64,000 nt of DNA from Ilex aquifolium (GCA_951799425.1 OX637402.1:29914492-29978491); one strand, 5' to 3'; positions 1 through 13,848 are shown, numbered from the stretch's first letter. Translations and numbers: made by a program. Notes: generated by a model not told the origin, from the letters alone.

Positions 1-192
1 GCTCAACAGGAAATAGTATTGGAACAACATCGTAGACAGTTAGAAATTGAAGAAAGGCAGGTGCAAGAAATTGAAATGCAAAATGAAATGAAAATCATGG
101 AAACTGACACTACTGGCATGGACCCAATTTCTGCAACATATTGGAATAACCTAAAGATAGAGGTTATGAAAAAACGGGGTTTTAATTTTTAG
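1..192 (+). pseudogene. 3' end of a Harbinger ORF1-like (NAM-associated C-terminal) coding region, cut by window edge
   Basis: Frame 1 is open from the first base to a TAG at 190-192, giving 63 residues. The peptide is Glu/Gln-rich and coiled-coil-like, then has a short tail containing MDPISATYWNNLK and ending KKRGFNF. Tails of this kind are known from plant proteins with the NAM-associated C-terminal domain, including the accessory DNA-binding ORF1 of PIF/Harbinger transposons. A Harbinger-like terminus about 380 bp downstream supports the transposon reading. The start lies outside the window, so it is unclear whether the full gene is intact. A domesticated host gene of the same family is the alternative. 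Confidence 0.5.
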
Positions 193-573
193 TCGTTATT
201 TATTATGTTGCTATTATTTTTTAATTTGTAATCATTATTTATTATGTTGCAATTGGAATTGAAAAGACAATTTGAAATTGAAATTGGAATTGAAAATACA
301 ACATGAAATTGAATTTCAACGGTTGAAATTTTAAATTTTTACTATAAAAATATATCCGTTAAATTGCGATCGTTATGAAAAATATACCCGTTAAAATATA
401 ACCGTTAAGTTTAATTATATTTTTTAATAAAAAACATTGAATTATTAAAATGGCACCCCATTTTGACACTTACCATTGGAGCAGAAACACTGTTCAGGAG
501 TGCCAAAACACTGTTCAGGGTTGCAAAATGGCATTTGGCACCCCATTTTTGGCAACTCCCCTTGGAGTTGCTC
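193..573 (+). mobile_element. 3' terminal region of a PIF/Harbinger-like DNA transposon
   Basis: Non-coding AT-rich sequence follows the ORF1 stop and ends in ggcaactccccttggagttg ctc at about 551-573. Read on the minus strand this is gagcaactccaaggggagtt, resembling Harbinger/Tourist termini. The next three bases are TTA (574-576), the 3 bp target duplication expected for this superfamily. The other end lies outside the window, so neither the TIR pair nor the TSD pair can be checked. Confidence 0.5.
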
Positions 574-955
574 TTACAGTGTATTTGTTACACTGTTTTT
601 GTTACACTATTATGGAGTTCGGATATTAACAAATTTTGAAATTCAAACAAGTGATATATTCTAAAATAAATGAAATATTAAAATTCTCCTATAAAACTAG
701 TAGTAGTAAATATTTAATGCATAAATATAATTTGAAAATAAAACCACTTTCTCAAAACAAAATACGCATTAATCAAGGTGCATTAAAGATAATTCAAATA
801 ATTATATATCCTAAATTAGATATACTTCCTAATTTAGATAAATAATTATATATAAACATATGCTAATTTAAATAAGTGATATATATATATATATAAATTC
901 GTATATATATATAAATAATTTAGATATACTTCCTATATATATATATATATAATAT

Positions 956-1006
<51 letters not shown>

Positions 1007-1576
1007 TTTAAAGTTTTCCCATAAAACTAGGAGATGTTTAAAGTTCTCCCATAAAACTAGGAGATATTTAATGCACCACTTTTCAAAGAAAATACACATG
1101 GATCAATGTAGGACAAAAATGTCATAAAAAAATCAGTAAAATTCAAATAATGTACTTAGATACAAATAAGTATTAAAATTAAAGACTTAATTACCCAACA
1201 TTTTTTTCTGTGTACTTTTTTATAATTAAGTCTAATTTGGTGTACCTCCTTCCAATTTTCCCTTTTTTCAATGGGCCGAGACGTAAATTAACACCCAAAT
1301 TAGACAAAACTGGCTTGAGGCTTTGGGCTTTGTGTTAAGGCAATCTAAGGCCTTATACATACATCAAGTCCAATGTCAAAAGGCTTTCAATCCAGCGACT
1401 TCACCTTCCAGAAGATAAAATATTAGAAGGGTATTGTCGTAATTCTACACATGTCTTTGCTACGTCAATTGACAACCATACCCCTCTGTCTGCCAAACCC
1501 CTCAGACCCTGAGAGAGAGAGAGAGAAAGAAAGAGAGCGATGTCAATGTGATCAGGAACAGCGACGGCAAGGTCAG
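574..1576. other. Intergenic spacer and putative promoter/leader of the first gene
   Basis: Very AT-rich DNA with TA and TG microsatellites around 880-1010. A short direct repeat with the core cataaaactaggaga occurs near 1018 and 1047. A (GA)n tract at about 1510-1535 lies just before the first ATG and is probably 5' leader. No gene was seen. Confidence 0.5.
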
Positions 1577-3913
1577 ATGGGTTTACCGGCGTCAGCGTTG
1601 TCTTCGTCAAGTTTTCGGGTAATGTCTCTTTTGCACTCTTTTACTGTTTCTGTTTATCTGTACGTGTGTGTGTGTGGTCAGGCCGTTTCACGTTGAAAAT
1701 AAGCAAACAAGAAAAAGCAACATGTCACAGTTGAAACCGTAAACACCATACGAATCTCGACATTGAACTTCGAATGTAAGGGGTGAACTCAAAATCACAC
1801 AATTATTAGTATTAATAAAAGAGGAACCTCGAGAAAGCAAAAAAAAAAAAAAAAAATTGTGAATTTATACTGTATATAGCAAGCTATTCCTTAACGAAAT
1901 CGTCTGAGTATTACATTGTTGTTTCGATTTTGGTGGGGTAGAGTAGGGGTGTCCACTTGATGGCCTGAAATTTTAAGTTTTGAAGTTTGATTGCTCTATT
2001 GTTATCGGATACTAATGGAAGACAGAGAGCTTTGAATGGTGCAATTCGCTTGCGTACTCGAAGAGAGAGAGTTACTTAGGCCATAGCATGTTGCCATGAT
2101 TTCTTGATAATTGAAAAATAGCTGGTTTAGTTGAAATTTCTCGAGGACAGACAGTTAAGAGAGTGAGGATGTCTGATTGGTTTGAATCTCATAAACTGTT
2201 TTTCTGTTTTCGAAAACATCTTCTGGCAGAAAAGTTGTTTGACCAGCTTTTTTTTGTTTTTGTTTTTTGAAAACTGAGAACAAAATGTGGGTAGATATAA
2301 AGAACAAGTTACCTTTCTAATTTCAGTTTTGGTGTCTAAAACTGGTTGAACAGTATTACTGGTTCGTGGATATAGCTTCTTTTTTTCCTGTTTTTCATTT
2401 TGTGTATGTGTGGTGGCATGGGGGTTGTTGTGCCAATAGTGGTATGGGAAAAGACATCATATGGTGTTTGGTTCACATCATCATAGAGCTGATGAGCTTT
2501 GTAGAGTTACCTACTCCTCAGAGTTTGGATGTAGATGATGTTATCTACGTAGTTGGATCTTATATATATTGTATAATGAAATACCACCTTTGTGGATATA
2601 TAGGTATCCAAATCTGCTCTATAAGTCTCAAGTCCTGCCGAGTATTTTCACTTGTTATAAATGTCAGAAGTCAGAACTACTTCCTCTGCTTAGCTTGAAA
2701 CATAGTGTGTGGATTTTTGGTTGTTTGTTGGAAAAGCAAGTTCTAAATTCACCTTCGTGAGGGTTCTCTAAATAGGGTTACATTGCTGGAAAACCTTGGT
2801 CGCATCAGGCTTCTGGAAATGAAGGTCATCTTCCAGTGACAATCTTGCATGTGTTATATCAATTCTGACTTGCCACATAGTTTTGCATGGATGAACTTAA
2901 AGTCATTGTGTTATGTATCAGACATTTTTTTTCTCATATTTCTTACCCTTTTTTTGTTCAACTTGGTCTTGTTTAATATGCCACGATTTTCGGTAATAGT
3001 GACCGAACCCAAGCATATGTGATGACGTGAGCATTCAATCATTCTCCATGCATAAGGAACAATTTCCATGCCAATCTGATCCAGTCTTGCAATATTATGC
3101 TCTTTTTTTTTTATGCTACTGGCTCTAAAACCCACAATACACAAGAATTAAAAGGAATTTTACTGTAAGATATTGTTTTTGGCTCCTGCAGATTAAGTTT
3201 GTAGAAGGCAAATCATGTCAAGTTTATAGCCGCTTACCTATACATATCAGGAATCCCGCAATTTCTGCCATAAATTCTGTAAAACTACCAACAATGGCAC
3301 AGTTCCGGGAACCTCTTAAGGTCAAGATGTATATGAACTATGCAAGGGAGAAATTGTGGGAGGTCATTCCTGAATCAACTAAAAGTTTTCCATGGAAAAA
3401 AGCAGAGGCTACCGCGCTTCAGCAATTGCTGCTTTTAGGACAGCAGGCATTAAAGTGGTCTCTTATTGTACTGTTCATTTTTAGCTCCTTATCAGATATC
3501 ATATATGCCGTCTCTAGAAACAAAGAGTTATTAATACCATTTGGTCTTTTCGTCGGCTGCCTGATGACCGACTTCTTGAAAGAGGCATCTCAAGAATTGT
3601 TTAGGAACTCAGAGGTATATTCTTCCTTTTCATCTTTCCCTTATCTCTGTTCCTTCGATGCGCCATTGCGTTACTGTGATATTTTGTTTGGCAGGAGAGA
3701 AGATTGAGTCGGCAATTTTTGGGTATAGGTTGTTTCTTTGTTCTTGTTAAGATTATCTCAACATATTTTCCTTTAGGAGGACGGGTGTTTCTCTTGCTTA
3801 TTGCAAATGGTGGGCTGATGCAAGTTTTGTGGCTTTGGAAAAGTTCAACAGAAGGAGAAGAGGGAGACAATTCCTTGCTTGAAGATGGTTCCACTGCCAG
3901 GAATGAAGCCTAA
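1577..3913 (+). CDS. Small multi-pass membrane protein, EMB2759-like (three coding exons)
   Basis: The proposed CDS is join(1577..1618, 3192..3614, 3695..3913). All junctions are GT-AG, both introns are phase 0, and the product is 227 aa. The N-terminus is short and Ser-rich (MGLPASALSSSSFR), compatible with an organelle targeting peptide. A basic region follows, including REKLWEVIPESTKSFPWKKA. Four hydrophobic segments come next, beginning around ALKWSLIVLF, LLIPFGLFVG, FLGIGCFFVL and RVFLLLIANG. The C-terminus is acidic and hydrophilic. The layout and the REKLWE...FPWKKAE block resemble the plant 'embryo defective 2759' family as I remember it; I cannot confirm this without a search. The same frame is open upstream to an ATG at 1451, but that stretch is GA-repeat leader, so 1577 is preferred. 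The gene converges on the RXW8-like gene, with about 300 bp between the stop codons. Confidence 0.7.
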
Positions 3914-4216
3914 AATATCACTTACACAGCAACCAATCAACAAAAGGCACGTATTAAAACCTTTTGAACACTGATGATCTCAGATTTCATTGTAATATTA
4001 GGGCGATTTCGTTAGGAATAAGAATAATGTCTCAACTTCATTTCGGAATAACAATCAAAATGTGTCTTTTGTATAGAGCTTCAAAAATATTTCCACAAAA
4101 TCCTTTCTTCCAAGAAGTTTCATCTAGCAAGCACCTTCACAAGGATGGCATACAAACTCATGAACAGCATTTTGTATGTAAAAAAATGAATCAGGAATGG
4201 CAGAACAAAGCTCAAT
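3914..4216. other. Convergent intergenic region (3' UTRs)
   Basis: About 300 bp between two convergent stop codons. It should contain the 3' UTRs of both genes. No separate gene or repeat was recognised. Confidence 0.5.
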
Positions 4217-7200
4217 CTACTTCACATTCAGTTCTTCAATTTCCAAATGCAAGCGTTCAACCTGTGTTTCTTGTACAATGGTGGATTTCTCTCCTGTAAA
4301 GTAGCAAGAACAAATAACTAATAAAACATTTGGCCGATTACAATTAAGTTTAAATAGCATTTCCCTTGAGTTTATAGTAGAAACTGGGTGAGCCAAACCT
4401 GGTGCCTTGTCTTCGAGGTCTTGGACCCCGTCACCGTCCTCACTCTCACAGTGACTAGGGTGTGCAGCTTTACACTGTTTACTGGAGGTAGATATGAACT
4501 GGCAATAGGCGGAACGCAATTGCTGATGAATTTCTTCCATCCTTCCAGACTGCTCATCCTGCCAATCCATCTCCATAAGAACCTGTGGACAAACCCAGAC
4601 ATCAATCTTGGGGAACAAGGGGAAGAGAAGGAAAAAGACACAAATTTCCAGTCATTACCTGTGCAGGGAAGCTCTTAAATACTGGTTGAAACCTTCGCCT
4701 GCAGTACTCATTGAAAAGGAGTGTACAAATAATTAGCGGGATGGTGAAGCTCGATGCAACAGTTGATTCTTTCAGTCCAAAGACTCCCAGAGCTATTATT
4801 TGTGTCAGAACCAACGAGAAGATGGTTGTCTTATGCACAACAGGCCAATAAAGTCCACCAGTTTGGTATTTAGTGATATACACGTTGAGAATCTGAAAGA
4901 CACATCGTATCCTGTTATTACAAATTCATTAAATCCTTCAATCGAACCTTCCCCTTCCCTCAGCCCGCAAAAAGAAAATTTTCCCTCTAATAAAATAATT
5001 CTGCTTACGTTCACCAACATACAGTGATCTATAGGGCAATCAGTTGGTCATACAGATGGATACCAAATTTCCGCTTAAAGTTCAAAATACACTTACAACT
5101 TGACCTATGGGTCAAGTTTTTGACCCTGAGTCAACTTAATTGATAAATGTTAAGATTCCAAAGTACCTCAATTGGCACAGAGAGGAATTTTGAACTCAAG
5201 GTTAAGGGACAAGAAACTTGTAAATCTCACTACCTACTAAAATCTCTAGGATGGTACCACCCAATTACCTTAGTGGTTATTCAATATACACACCTAGAAG
5301 ACAAATGAAAAAGTGCACCATAGGTGCTGCAGTGCCAACTGCTTATTCATATCATGAAGCATAAAGAGTATAATATACGCAGAAGCAAAGATTAAAAATT
5401 ATAGTGAGATTTTTAAGTCAAAATTCATATAAAAATTTCAAAACAGAACAGACAAATGAACAAATAAACCGAGTAAGCAGCTCCACACCAAAATTGATTA
5501 CAGTCAGAGCTCTGATTATGAACATTTTATGATTAGAAGAACTCAAGGCCCTTACATTTACAAGGAAATGCTCACCTGATTTCGGTACACGAGATAAGCG
5601 AGCAGAAAGTAAACCAGCAAGAAGGGCAACATTAAAGGTGCCAATATGGAAAAGGTGAAGCCCAGAAGGACAAAAAGTAGGACTCTTGAAACTTCAGTGT
5701 GGTATGGAAAAGTATAAGTCCCACAAGATGGATCATCCTTGTTTCTGAGAATGAATCTTTCAAATAAGTGGCACAGAAGAGCAAACGGTTGCATGAGTTC
5801 ACATGACAAACTTGCCCAACCGGATGTCAAAACATAAGTCATAAAGAAGGTAGCCTGCACCAGTTTAAATCCATATACATTGTTAAAAAATAATCAAAGC
5901 CTTGTGTTGCATAAATTAAATAGAGGCACGAGGAAACTTCTCATTAAATGGACAGTGTATAAGACTAAAAATGAACTCTTCAATTCACTAATAAAAACTA
6001 CTGTGGTAAACCTTCATCCTCGAGTAAAGAATATGACCCAGCATTGACATTGAGCAATAACATTCAAGTAGTTGGAGTAAAAACCCACAGATCTTAAATA
6101 CTTCTATTAGAAATAGTTCCAATAATAAAACATGGGAAAATATGAATTGTGAGAAAGGATAAAAGGTCGGCGAAGGTATAAATTTGGCATGCAAGCTAAG
6201 GAAGCAAACGGGATCACCATCAACATTAAGAAAATAAAATATGAAAAAAATCACCGCAGATGGTACTGCTCTGGCAAGTTGGTTAGGAATGTCCTTCGCA
6301 CTAGAAATTATTCCTACTCGATCAATAGCAGTTCCCGTAAAAATCTGAGCAAAGAAAACATTCCAAATTAAGAAGTACAGGATTTTGATGCAGGCACTCC
6401 TTTTCCTGCCACTACGAGAGATAGAGCCCTCCAACGTTGAAAATAGCATCATTAATGGTGGAACAATGTAGAGAAATAGCATCAATATCACACTTGGTAG
6501 ATACCCTGTAATCAGCTGGATCAAAAACTTCCTGCATGCAAGTTCAAAAAAGGTAAGTTGAAATACCTCAACTGTCTTATTTATTAGTTATCCATTTGGC
6601 CAAGTTTGTGTCTAGTAGAGAGTCCAGAAATTAACCAGATGTTTGCACCCATCTTTTATTTAATTTCGATGAAATATTTGATATGATACATGGGTAAAAA
6701 ACAAAAATGAGAAGTAAACGGAATAAATGTGCTGGAACTAATATTCTCATATTTCAAGAATACTCCTGACAATCTATGTAGAATGCAACATATGTCATGT
6801 TTAAGTTTGTGCAGTCTGCGGAACTGTAAAACCAACAAGTATGTGAAACTCCACGTATAGACATGGACGGCAACAATACCTCTCTGAAATTCCTCTTAAA
6901 AATGGAAATATCTTCTGAAGTTTATCGAGGTGAGCAATACTTTGTACAATTGTCACGGGCACAAGATAAAAAATCATGAAAAGAATAGATGCCAGAAGAG
7001 TGGCTGTCCTACGGATCCAGAGCAGTCTATAAGATACACAGAGGTTTGTCCAGTAGATATCTTTTGGTTCTGGAGCAAGGTCTGTAACCCATAACATGGG
7101 ATTCGGAGATTGGAGGGCCTGTGAAGCAACCAAGGCAGCATAGCGAGTCCTGAAAAAAATTAATGCAGCTGCACACTCCTGCATGAAACATCAAAGAACT

Positions 7201-10200
7201 TTAAAAGGCTATGAAGTGGTCGGTACATTTCTGGACTCTGACATCTATAATTGAAGAAAAGTCAAGAGAAAATTTGACTACAAAACCGGAGATGCTTTAC
7301 AAAATATAAATGAGTACCAGTGTAAAATTACTATACTACAGATGTCGAATAAAATTAGCCCAAAACTATACACTTGGAAACAAAGGCACACATAGGAGAT
7401 AGAGGACCAGATGCTATACAGCACGTGTCGCATAATTTATGTCACACATCACCATCACCGAGATGCATAAATGACAGAAGATCCTAAAGTCAACCACAGT
7501 ACAGTATACTCGTAAAATTTCCAACCTTTTCCCTCAAATCTGAATCAGCATAGTCACTTCTCCCATTAGCTCTTTCTGGTTCACTAGAAAGGACCTTAAA
7601 AGATTGTGCAGTTCCTCCACAAAGGCCACATCTCATTAAACTTAATCCACAGTGTTGCTCCATAGGAGCGGACTTGAGCATCTTGTACATCTTCTCTGCA
7701 TCATTCTGCAAACAGACAAGGTCAAACAGAAACTAAGCATAGATCACTCTGCAAAACAAAAATTACAACCGAAGGCAAAAACATTCAGTTATATAACTGA
7801 GGAAAATTGCAAAAAGCATACATGATGAGCCAACTGTCAAAAACCACAAGCAACTGGATCCTGTCCATGGCCTTTCAATCATGAATTAGTATTGATCTAA
7901 GTAAAAGAACCACATTGCTCACATTCACACATATCAGGAATTACTGTTGATGCTCGGCATACATCATTCAAGTATCTTTCAAAAACCACCAAAAAAACAA
8001 AGACCAAGTTCATTGTGTGAGCACTATATTTAAAAAATTTTATGATCAGATTTATATTCAAGTAAAAAGCGATGAAGAAGAGTATCATCAAAATTCTTTA
8101 CTGAAGAGCATGCATCAGATTAAGCTCTGCACATCAACAAGCAGAATAAGTTATAACATGTGAAAGTAATCTGCGTTGAGATAGACTTCAACGCCGTCTG
8201 AACTTCCAGAGTGAAAAATAACTGGGCAACATATTATATTTTAAGTACTTTTGGTTACTGTCGAACTTGCCCCATGGAAAATGTGCAATTTCTTCAACAT
8301 CAGCACCATGCTTTAAAGGCCCAAATCCAGTTGGTTACGACAAAACCTAATGCATTGAAGGCAAGGTCAAAACAAATTTTATCATTAACTTATAGAAGTA
8401 TCCTCCCCTCACTACTGATGGGTGATTGCCTCGGGTATTAAAAATAGTTTCAGGATGATGAAGCATGACATAAAATCTCCTTACAAAACCCCATTAACCT
8501 AAAAGGGATCTAGACTCTATCCAACAAAAAAATGGTTAAATTGCATGACAACCTTAACCATCATATGAAGATGTAAGAACAAAATGCACATAGTTATGTC
8601 GCCAAAACATAATAGAATACGACTACTTCATAATAATTGAAGATGCGGGAACAAAATTCTCATGACAGTACAAGACCAGCTGGAATTATCTAACGCGGAT
8701 GCTCACCATCAGTTTTTGAACTGTGCCAGACTGATAAACCATTTGGTGTGATAAATAGCTCGACGCATAGTAATTTGAGAAGAATTTTCTGACTGAATCG
8801 CTGTATGATTCTCCTGAAGACCACGGGATTGCACGAACAAGAACTGTAAACTGACTTGGGTTCAAAGGAGATCCAGTAACATAAGCCAGCCTCTTTTTTG
8901 TGATGCTTTTGTACTCCTAAAGCCATATGGAAACAGCTCTAAAATCAACAATGACATTGCAAAGGAGTTGCTCAAGGAACTTTTATCAAAACACTAGTAC
9001 TACTTAAGATTAGTGAGGAATATGGATTTTACATCCTTACAGTGTAAAGAAGAATGCAAGCGCAGACGGATATGACGTACAGTGCAAGACAATGCGCCCA
9101 AAGCCTGATAAAGAAATGTGTGAGGTACAATAAACGACAAGATGGATCAAGATAAAAAGATGGAAGAAACCAATTGAAAAGTAACCAGTGTAAGCATAAC
9201 TAAGTAACTTCCCTGGAATGCAAGCAATTATGAATTAACCAAAATTGCTCACAATTCAACCATTCCATAATCATACTTTCAGGAGAGTTGATGAATGATG
9301 GCCAGAGATTGATTATTCCTTCCTCTCCAAACTCTCCAAATGAGGTGAAAGGGGATGATCTTTGAAAAATGGGAAAAAAAGGAAAGGAAGAGAAAAGAAT
9401 ACATGGATGGAAAAATCCAAACTGTGCAAATGTAGATATGGGGAATCCCATTTTTAAGGTATAACATCAGGTGGTCTCAATCTCCAATTTTACTTTCAAC
9501 ATGTTATTGAAAACAAATTTGTTTTGTCGATGAAAAGTACATGAGGTGGGCCTATATCACTGAGCATCCAAAACCTTAATATTCATAAGAATTAAACATC
9601 GAGTGAGATAGTTAAAAAAGATATGATAGCTCACAACTTAACAACAAATATGACCCTTGATAGAACACAACGGAGAAACAGAACTCATGTAGTCACTCCC
9701 AAATATTTGGGATGAGGCTTTGTTAAATTGAGTAGAGGAATACATGTTTCGTACCATCTTGATCCTAGTTTGACGTTCCCAATGGTGAATACATCCAGTG
9801 ACTCCGAAGGGATTTGCTTGTGCTGCATCTCTTGCCCAAAATAATTCAGTGGAAGCACAAGAAATATGCATATGATAGCAGCAATGGAGAAGATCCGAAT
9901 ACTGTACATAAATAATGCAGCATTGCATGTTAGTATACTAGCAAATCCAATATAGTGAAAACTGACTCTCAACCACTCAAAGAAGATGAAGGTGGACATA
10001 AGCAATCATTAAGTGAAATTTATGTATCAACTTCAATAACATATATAATCACTGCAATCTTATGAGCAAAATTGATAAAATAGCATGCTATGCAAATAGT
10101 GAAAAAGGAAAAAGGGTGAAACAAAAACAAAGAAAAAAGAATTTGTCCTTCGTTGTCATGTTCAAGAAAACAAAAAATACCTAGCTAATGACAAGTGACA

Positions 10201-10916
10201 CAACTAACATTAATAACAATCTTTTCGCACTTTCATATGACTTGCTCAAGCTGTTTGCAGATGTAAGAATGTGTTGACGAGTATCCAGAAGACTAGAAAT
10301 TGCATTTGGCAAAGCTTTCTGACACTTCCAATGTATATTGGAAAGAGAACAATTCAACTTTTTGTTTTTTTGATAAGTAAAGATAACAGTTCATCACTTT
10401 GAAATATATGTAAAGACCACCCTAGTGCACGAAACTACCGCCACTGTGGGGAACAGAGAGGACCAAATACTACAATCCTCTGACATCTAATTTCATAAAA
10501 CTGTCGGCAAGATCACGCAAAGAGATTGACAATTTCTAGCCATCTTTTCACAAACATCAGATGCAATGAAAAATCACAACTTAAAGGCATGCAGAAAGTT
10601 TCAGGGTCTACAAGTTTAAGGTAACGTGTGATCACCTGAAAACAAGCATTCTGAGAAAAACCACTGCATCCAACCCCCCAGCACTAAATATTTCTTCTTC
10701 AGATGTTTCGCAGGCCTTCAGTATCCAACTAGCAGATGGAACAAGTCTGTCAAAGCAAAAAAGATCTTGGCGTTTTGATTGTACCTGAGCAAGCCTCTGC
10801 CCGAAGTACACATTTACAAGGCTTGGTTGTTTTCTTAAAATGGAATACAAGGACAAAAGCACCACACAAATGGTTATATTGATACCAGCAGAAGTCAAAA
10901 GAGCAGAGATGTTCAT
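4217..10916 (-). CDS. RXW8: CSC1-like (OSCA/DUF221) hyperosmolality-gated ion channel, RXW8-type, ten coding exons
   Basis: Exons in coding order (minus strand): 10636-10916, 9755-9901, 9041-9104, 8707-8916, 7526-7705, 6880-7178, 6255-6531, 5576-5854, 4659-4892 and 4217-4582. All junctions are GT-AG and the phases agree, giving 778 aa, close to the usual family size. The start MNISALLTSAGIN and the EEEIFSAGGLDAVVFLRML block are typical of RXW8-type CSC1-like proteins. Exons 1-3 (residues 1-164) hold the N-terminal membrane segments. Exons 4-5 (about 165-294) form the cytosolic domain, including VLVRAIPWS. Exons 6-9 (295-657) carry the multi-helix pore region, with motifs such as YLVPVTIVQS, ITGYLPSVIL and FSILAPLMLPF. 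The family forms calcium-permeable channels gated by membrane tension or osmotic stress. The last 40-50 residues are uncertain, because a small terminal intron between about 4300 and 4390 cannot be excluded. Confidence 0.92.
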
Positions 10917-12540
10917 CTCTGTCCAATATATCTGCAACCTTCTAGCATCTCATTATCCACTCAAGACATAAAAGGACACCATATATTAGCCTGGGATAGT
11001 GTTTAAAAAGACTACTAGTGCAGGAAGAAGGTGGCTTTGTTTAATAATGCTCCTGGAGCTGCAAAAAAAAATAAGTCAATGACTATATGTCAATTTTCGC
11101 TGTCTAGATCAACACCACCAAGAACCAGAAAGAAAGAAAAAAATATTGAGTGCACCTTTAATACACATATGTAAAGGCATCTTAGGAAAACTATCGGATT
11201 GGCTGGGTTAATCCTGGATCAAATCCCATATTTACACCAGGTAGAACACTCCCACAGTTTTGTCATCTAATGCTCAGTAACTTGCATAGTGGTAAATCCC
11301 AAATTATCTGGGAATCAACAAGGTAGAGCTTCCTAAGTTTTGTCATCTACTGCTCAGTGATTTGCAGAGTAGCATATCCTAAATTATCAAGGAATCAACA
11401 TTATAATTTTCAATCCAAAATACAATATGCTTTCTGATTTTGTCACTATTTTCCAGCTACCAAGGCATCTATGTAGATCGTAGACTAAACATAATAGTTC
11501 TCCCCCTATTCTACAGCAACCGAATGGCTAGTCATGAAAATTTGAACAGTTACCAAGGCATGCACATGACATGTCCAACTGAACAAAACTTTTGACAATC
11601 AATTCCTACATTCCAAGTTATTCTCAGCAAAGGAGTGTTAGTTAAATCTTACATTCATAGCAATGCCTATCTGAAACAAGAGAATTGTGCACAAAAACAG
11701 CAATGAATGTAAGCAATGCAAGAGCAACACTCGGTTACTAGATGCATTTCTAAAGCACAATAATTTTGTTCAAGTTCGTTTTCTCAAATTTTCGACAAGA
11801 GGGGGAAAAATAGCCCCAGCAACAAGCTTTCGTCCTTCTGATTCTTAAAACCAAGGTTCAACTCTAAAACAAATCTGCACAACTCAAAACAGTGATAAGC
11901 TTACCAAGCCACCGCAGACACTTCAAAAACATATTTCATTTTTATTAATGAGTGTGCCAATTATCTGACACCTATATCCATATGATTTCGCACCCCTAAA
12001 CAAATAAGTGAAATGAACTCTAGTTTGAGGCCTAATCAATAACAAATCTCAAGCACATTCAAAGTTCAAACATTGTTTAATCAAGTCAAATAATACATTT
12101 AAGAACTCCGATAATCAATAACAAAACTCAAGCACATTCAAACATTGTTCAATCAACATAAATAATCACAATCACTAATCATAAATTCCTAAATAAAGCA
12201 AGACAAAGTTGAATCGCTTCAGAAATCGTACCAAAACATAGAAAACAACACGAAATAATTACCTAAAAATATCCGAGATAGAGAGGCGTGAACAAATGCG
12301 AAGTGATCGAATCCTAAAAACTGAAACTTGAAAAAAGAACGCGTTATTTGGACATTGATAGACTTTGCTTCCACTTCAAACAGTTAGGGAGGCAGAGAGA
12401 CAGAGAGAGATTGGGATTGAATTGAAGGAAAAGGGAAGCGAAGAGAAGGAACGCGAAGATTCCAAGAATTGAATTTCTTGTACACGCAAGCCTTACTGCT
12501 AGTTACGCAATAGAATCGCTGTGCGGATTGTTGGGGATGT
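10917..12540 (-). other. RXW8: 5' leader of the RXW8-like gene with a leader intron
   Basis: Just upstream of the ATG a splice acceptor precedes 10917-10931. A matching donor (gtaatt on the minus strand) ends at 12262, so 12263 to about 12540 is an untranslated first exon and 10932-12262 is a leader intron of about 1.3 kb. The exon is rich in CT on the coding strand. The same exon and promoter were copied at 22340-22700. Confidence 0.6.
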
Positions 12541-12563
12541 TATGTTGTGTCATTTTGTGTGAA

Positions 12564-12574
12564 TTTTTATATAG
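12564..12574 (-). promoter_or_regulatory. TATA box candidate of the RXW8-like gene
   Basis: The minus strand reads ctatataaaaa, about 30 bp upstream of the inferred start of the leader exon. It is conserved in the duplicated fragment near 22674-22684. Confidence 0.5.
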
Positions 12575-12858
12575 GAGTTTAATTGCATGAAGATCTGCGG
12601 GATCAACGAAATACCGACACGTGTAGGCAGGCATAGGGGCCTAAGATCATCTAACTGTCTCTGTCCTGTTAGGTTTTTAATTCGGTCTCAGACAAGGCGG
12701 TTATACATAACGATCGCCTGCTCAGATCTTGGGCCAAACTTTAGAATTTCGGCCCAAATTTTAGATTTTCGGTCCAAATTAATCAAGAATGAAAATTTGT
12801 TAAAACGGTTGATCCAGGGGATGAATTTGCAATGGTTAAGTCTCGTGTGGGTGTTGCA

Positions 12859-13848
12859 TGTGTGAAAATCTCGATAGAATAAAAAATAAGTTAAGTGTCA
12901 TAATATATAGTTGACGAGTTCACCACCTACAAGCTTAAATTTTTAGATAGATATAAGTTTTAAACATATATATTCGTCTTGAATCAATAGGCTTTCAATC
13001 TTCCAACAGTTAATATCAAAGTCTATGGTTGACCATGGTGAACTCTCGAAGTCATGGAAAAGCAACTCAAGAAAAGAGCATGGTGATGCTTAAAAAAGCA
13101 AACTCTTGTAAATTGGGGTGCAACTTGGGTGGGTTGGGCAGATTGAGGGATCAATTCTAACCTAATCTTAGATATATAATCTTCGACTCTAACTATAATT
13201 CATAACCCGACATACTGCCTAAGTTGAATTAGGGTTACTTAATTCGAATTGAGTTCGAGTTACTTAATTCGGACTAGTTTCGGATTAGAATTCAGGGTGG
13301 GTTCGTTAAAGTGAATTGTGAAGTGTGAACCCTAGTTGTAAGCTATGCTATTGAATCTATTAATTTATATATTTATTTTTAAATATGTTCGGATTGAGCC
13401 CGATTTAATATTTGGGTTGAATCTGATAACTCGAGGCCTCAATCCGGATATTGCCCGAATTTAATACGAGTTGATATTTTTCAGCTCAGGTCAAATCCAA
13501 GTATTAAGAACCTCAACTCAAACCTTGTTTTTATCGAATTGGGTTCGAGTTGAATTTGAGTTGGTTTGTCCAAGTTGCACCCCTACTTGTGAAGAGTAGT
13601 TAGATATAGCGTTTGTAGAAGTTTTAAATCAGACTAAAGGGAGAGCTAATTAGCTAGGTGTAGTTCACACATGAGCGAGAGATTATCGGGTACATGTGTT
13701 AGAATTCTACATCAATTAGAAAAACAAATTAAAGTATCCTAATATATTATTAATGATATCGTTACCTATAGACTTAAATTTTTAGATGAATATTAAGCTC
13801 CAGACATATATATTAATCTTGGATTAATGGGCCCTCAATCTCCCAACA
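12859..13848 (+). mobile_element. TRIM-like element with about 150 bp terminal direct repeats
   Basis: Two imperfect direct repeats bound about 690 bp of non-coding DNA: 12859-13008 and 13697-13848. The right repeat starts TGTTAGAATT and ends CTCCCAACA; the left ends CTTCCAACA, so both have TG...CA ends. The sequence right after the left repeat, taatatcaaagtctatgg, is a degenerate match to the tggtatcagagcc primer-binding site complementary to initiator tRNA-Met. Size and structure fit a terminal-repeat retrotransposon in miniature. No clear target duplication was seen, and the repeats are diverged, so the element is old. Confidence 0.5.

Noticed and set aside
1451..1576. Earlier ATG at 1451 in frame with the first exon of the EMB2759-like gene
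   Set aside because: The added residues are encoded by a GA microsatellite typical of 5' leaders in this window, so 1577 is preferred. It cannot be fully excluded.
2366..2760. Overlapping open frames within the first intron of the first gene
   Set aside because: Cys/Tyr-rich, no family resemblance, located inside an intron.
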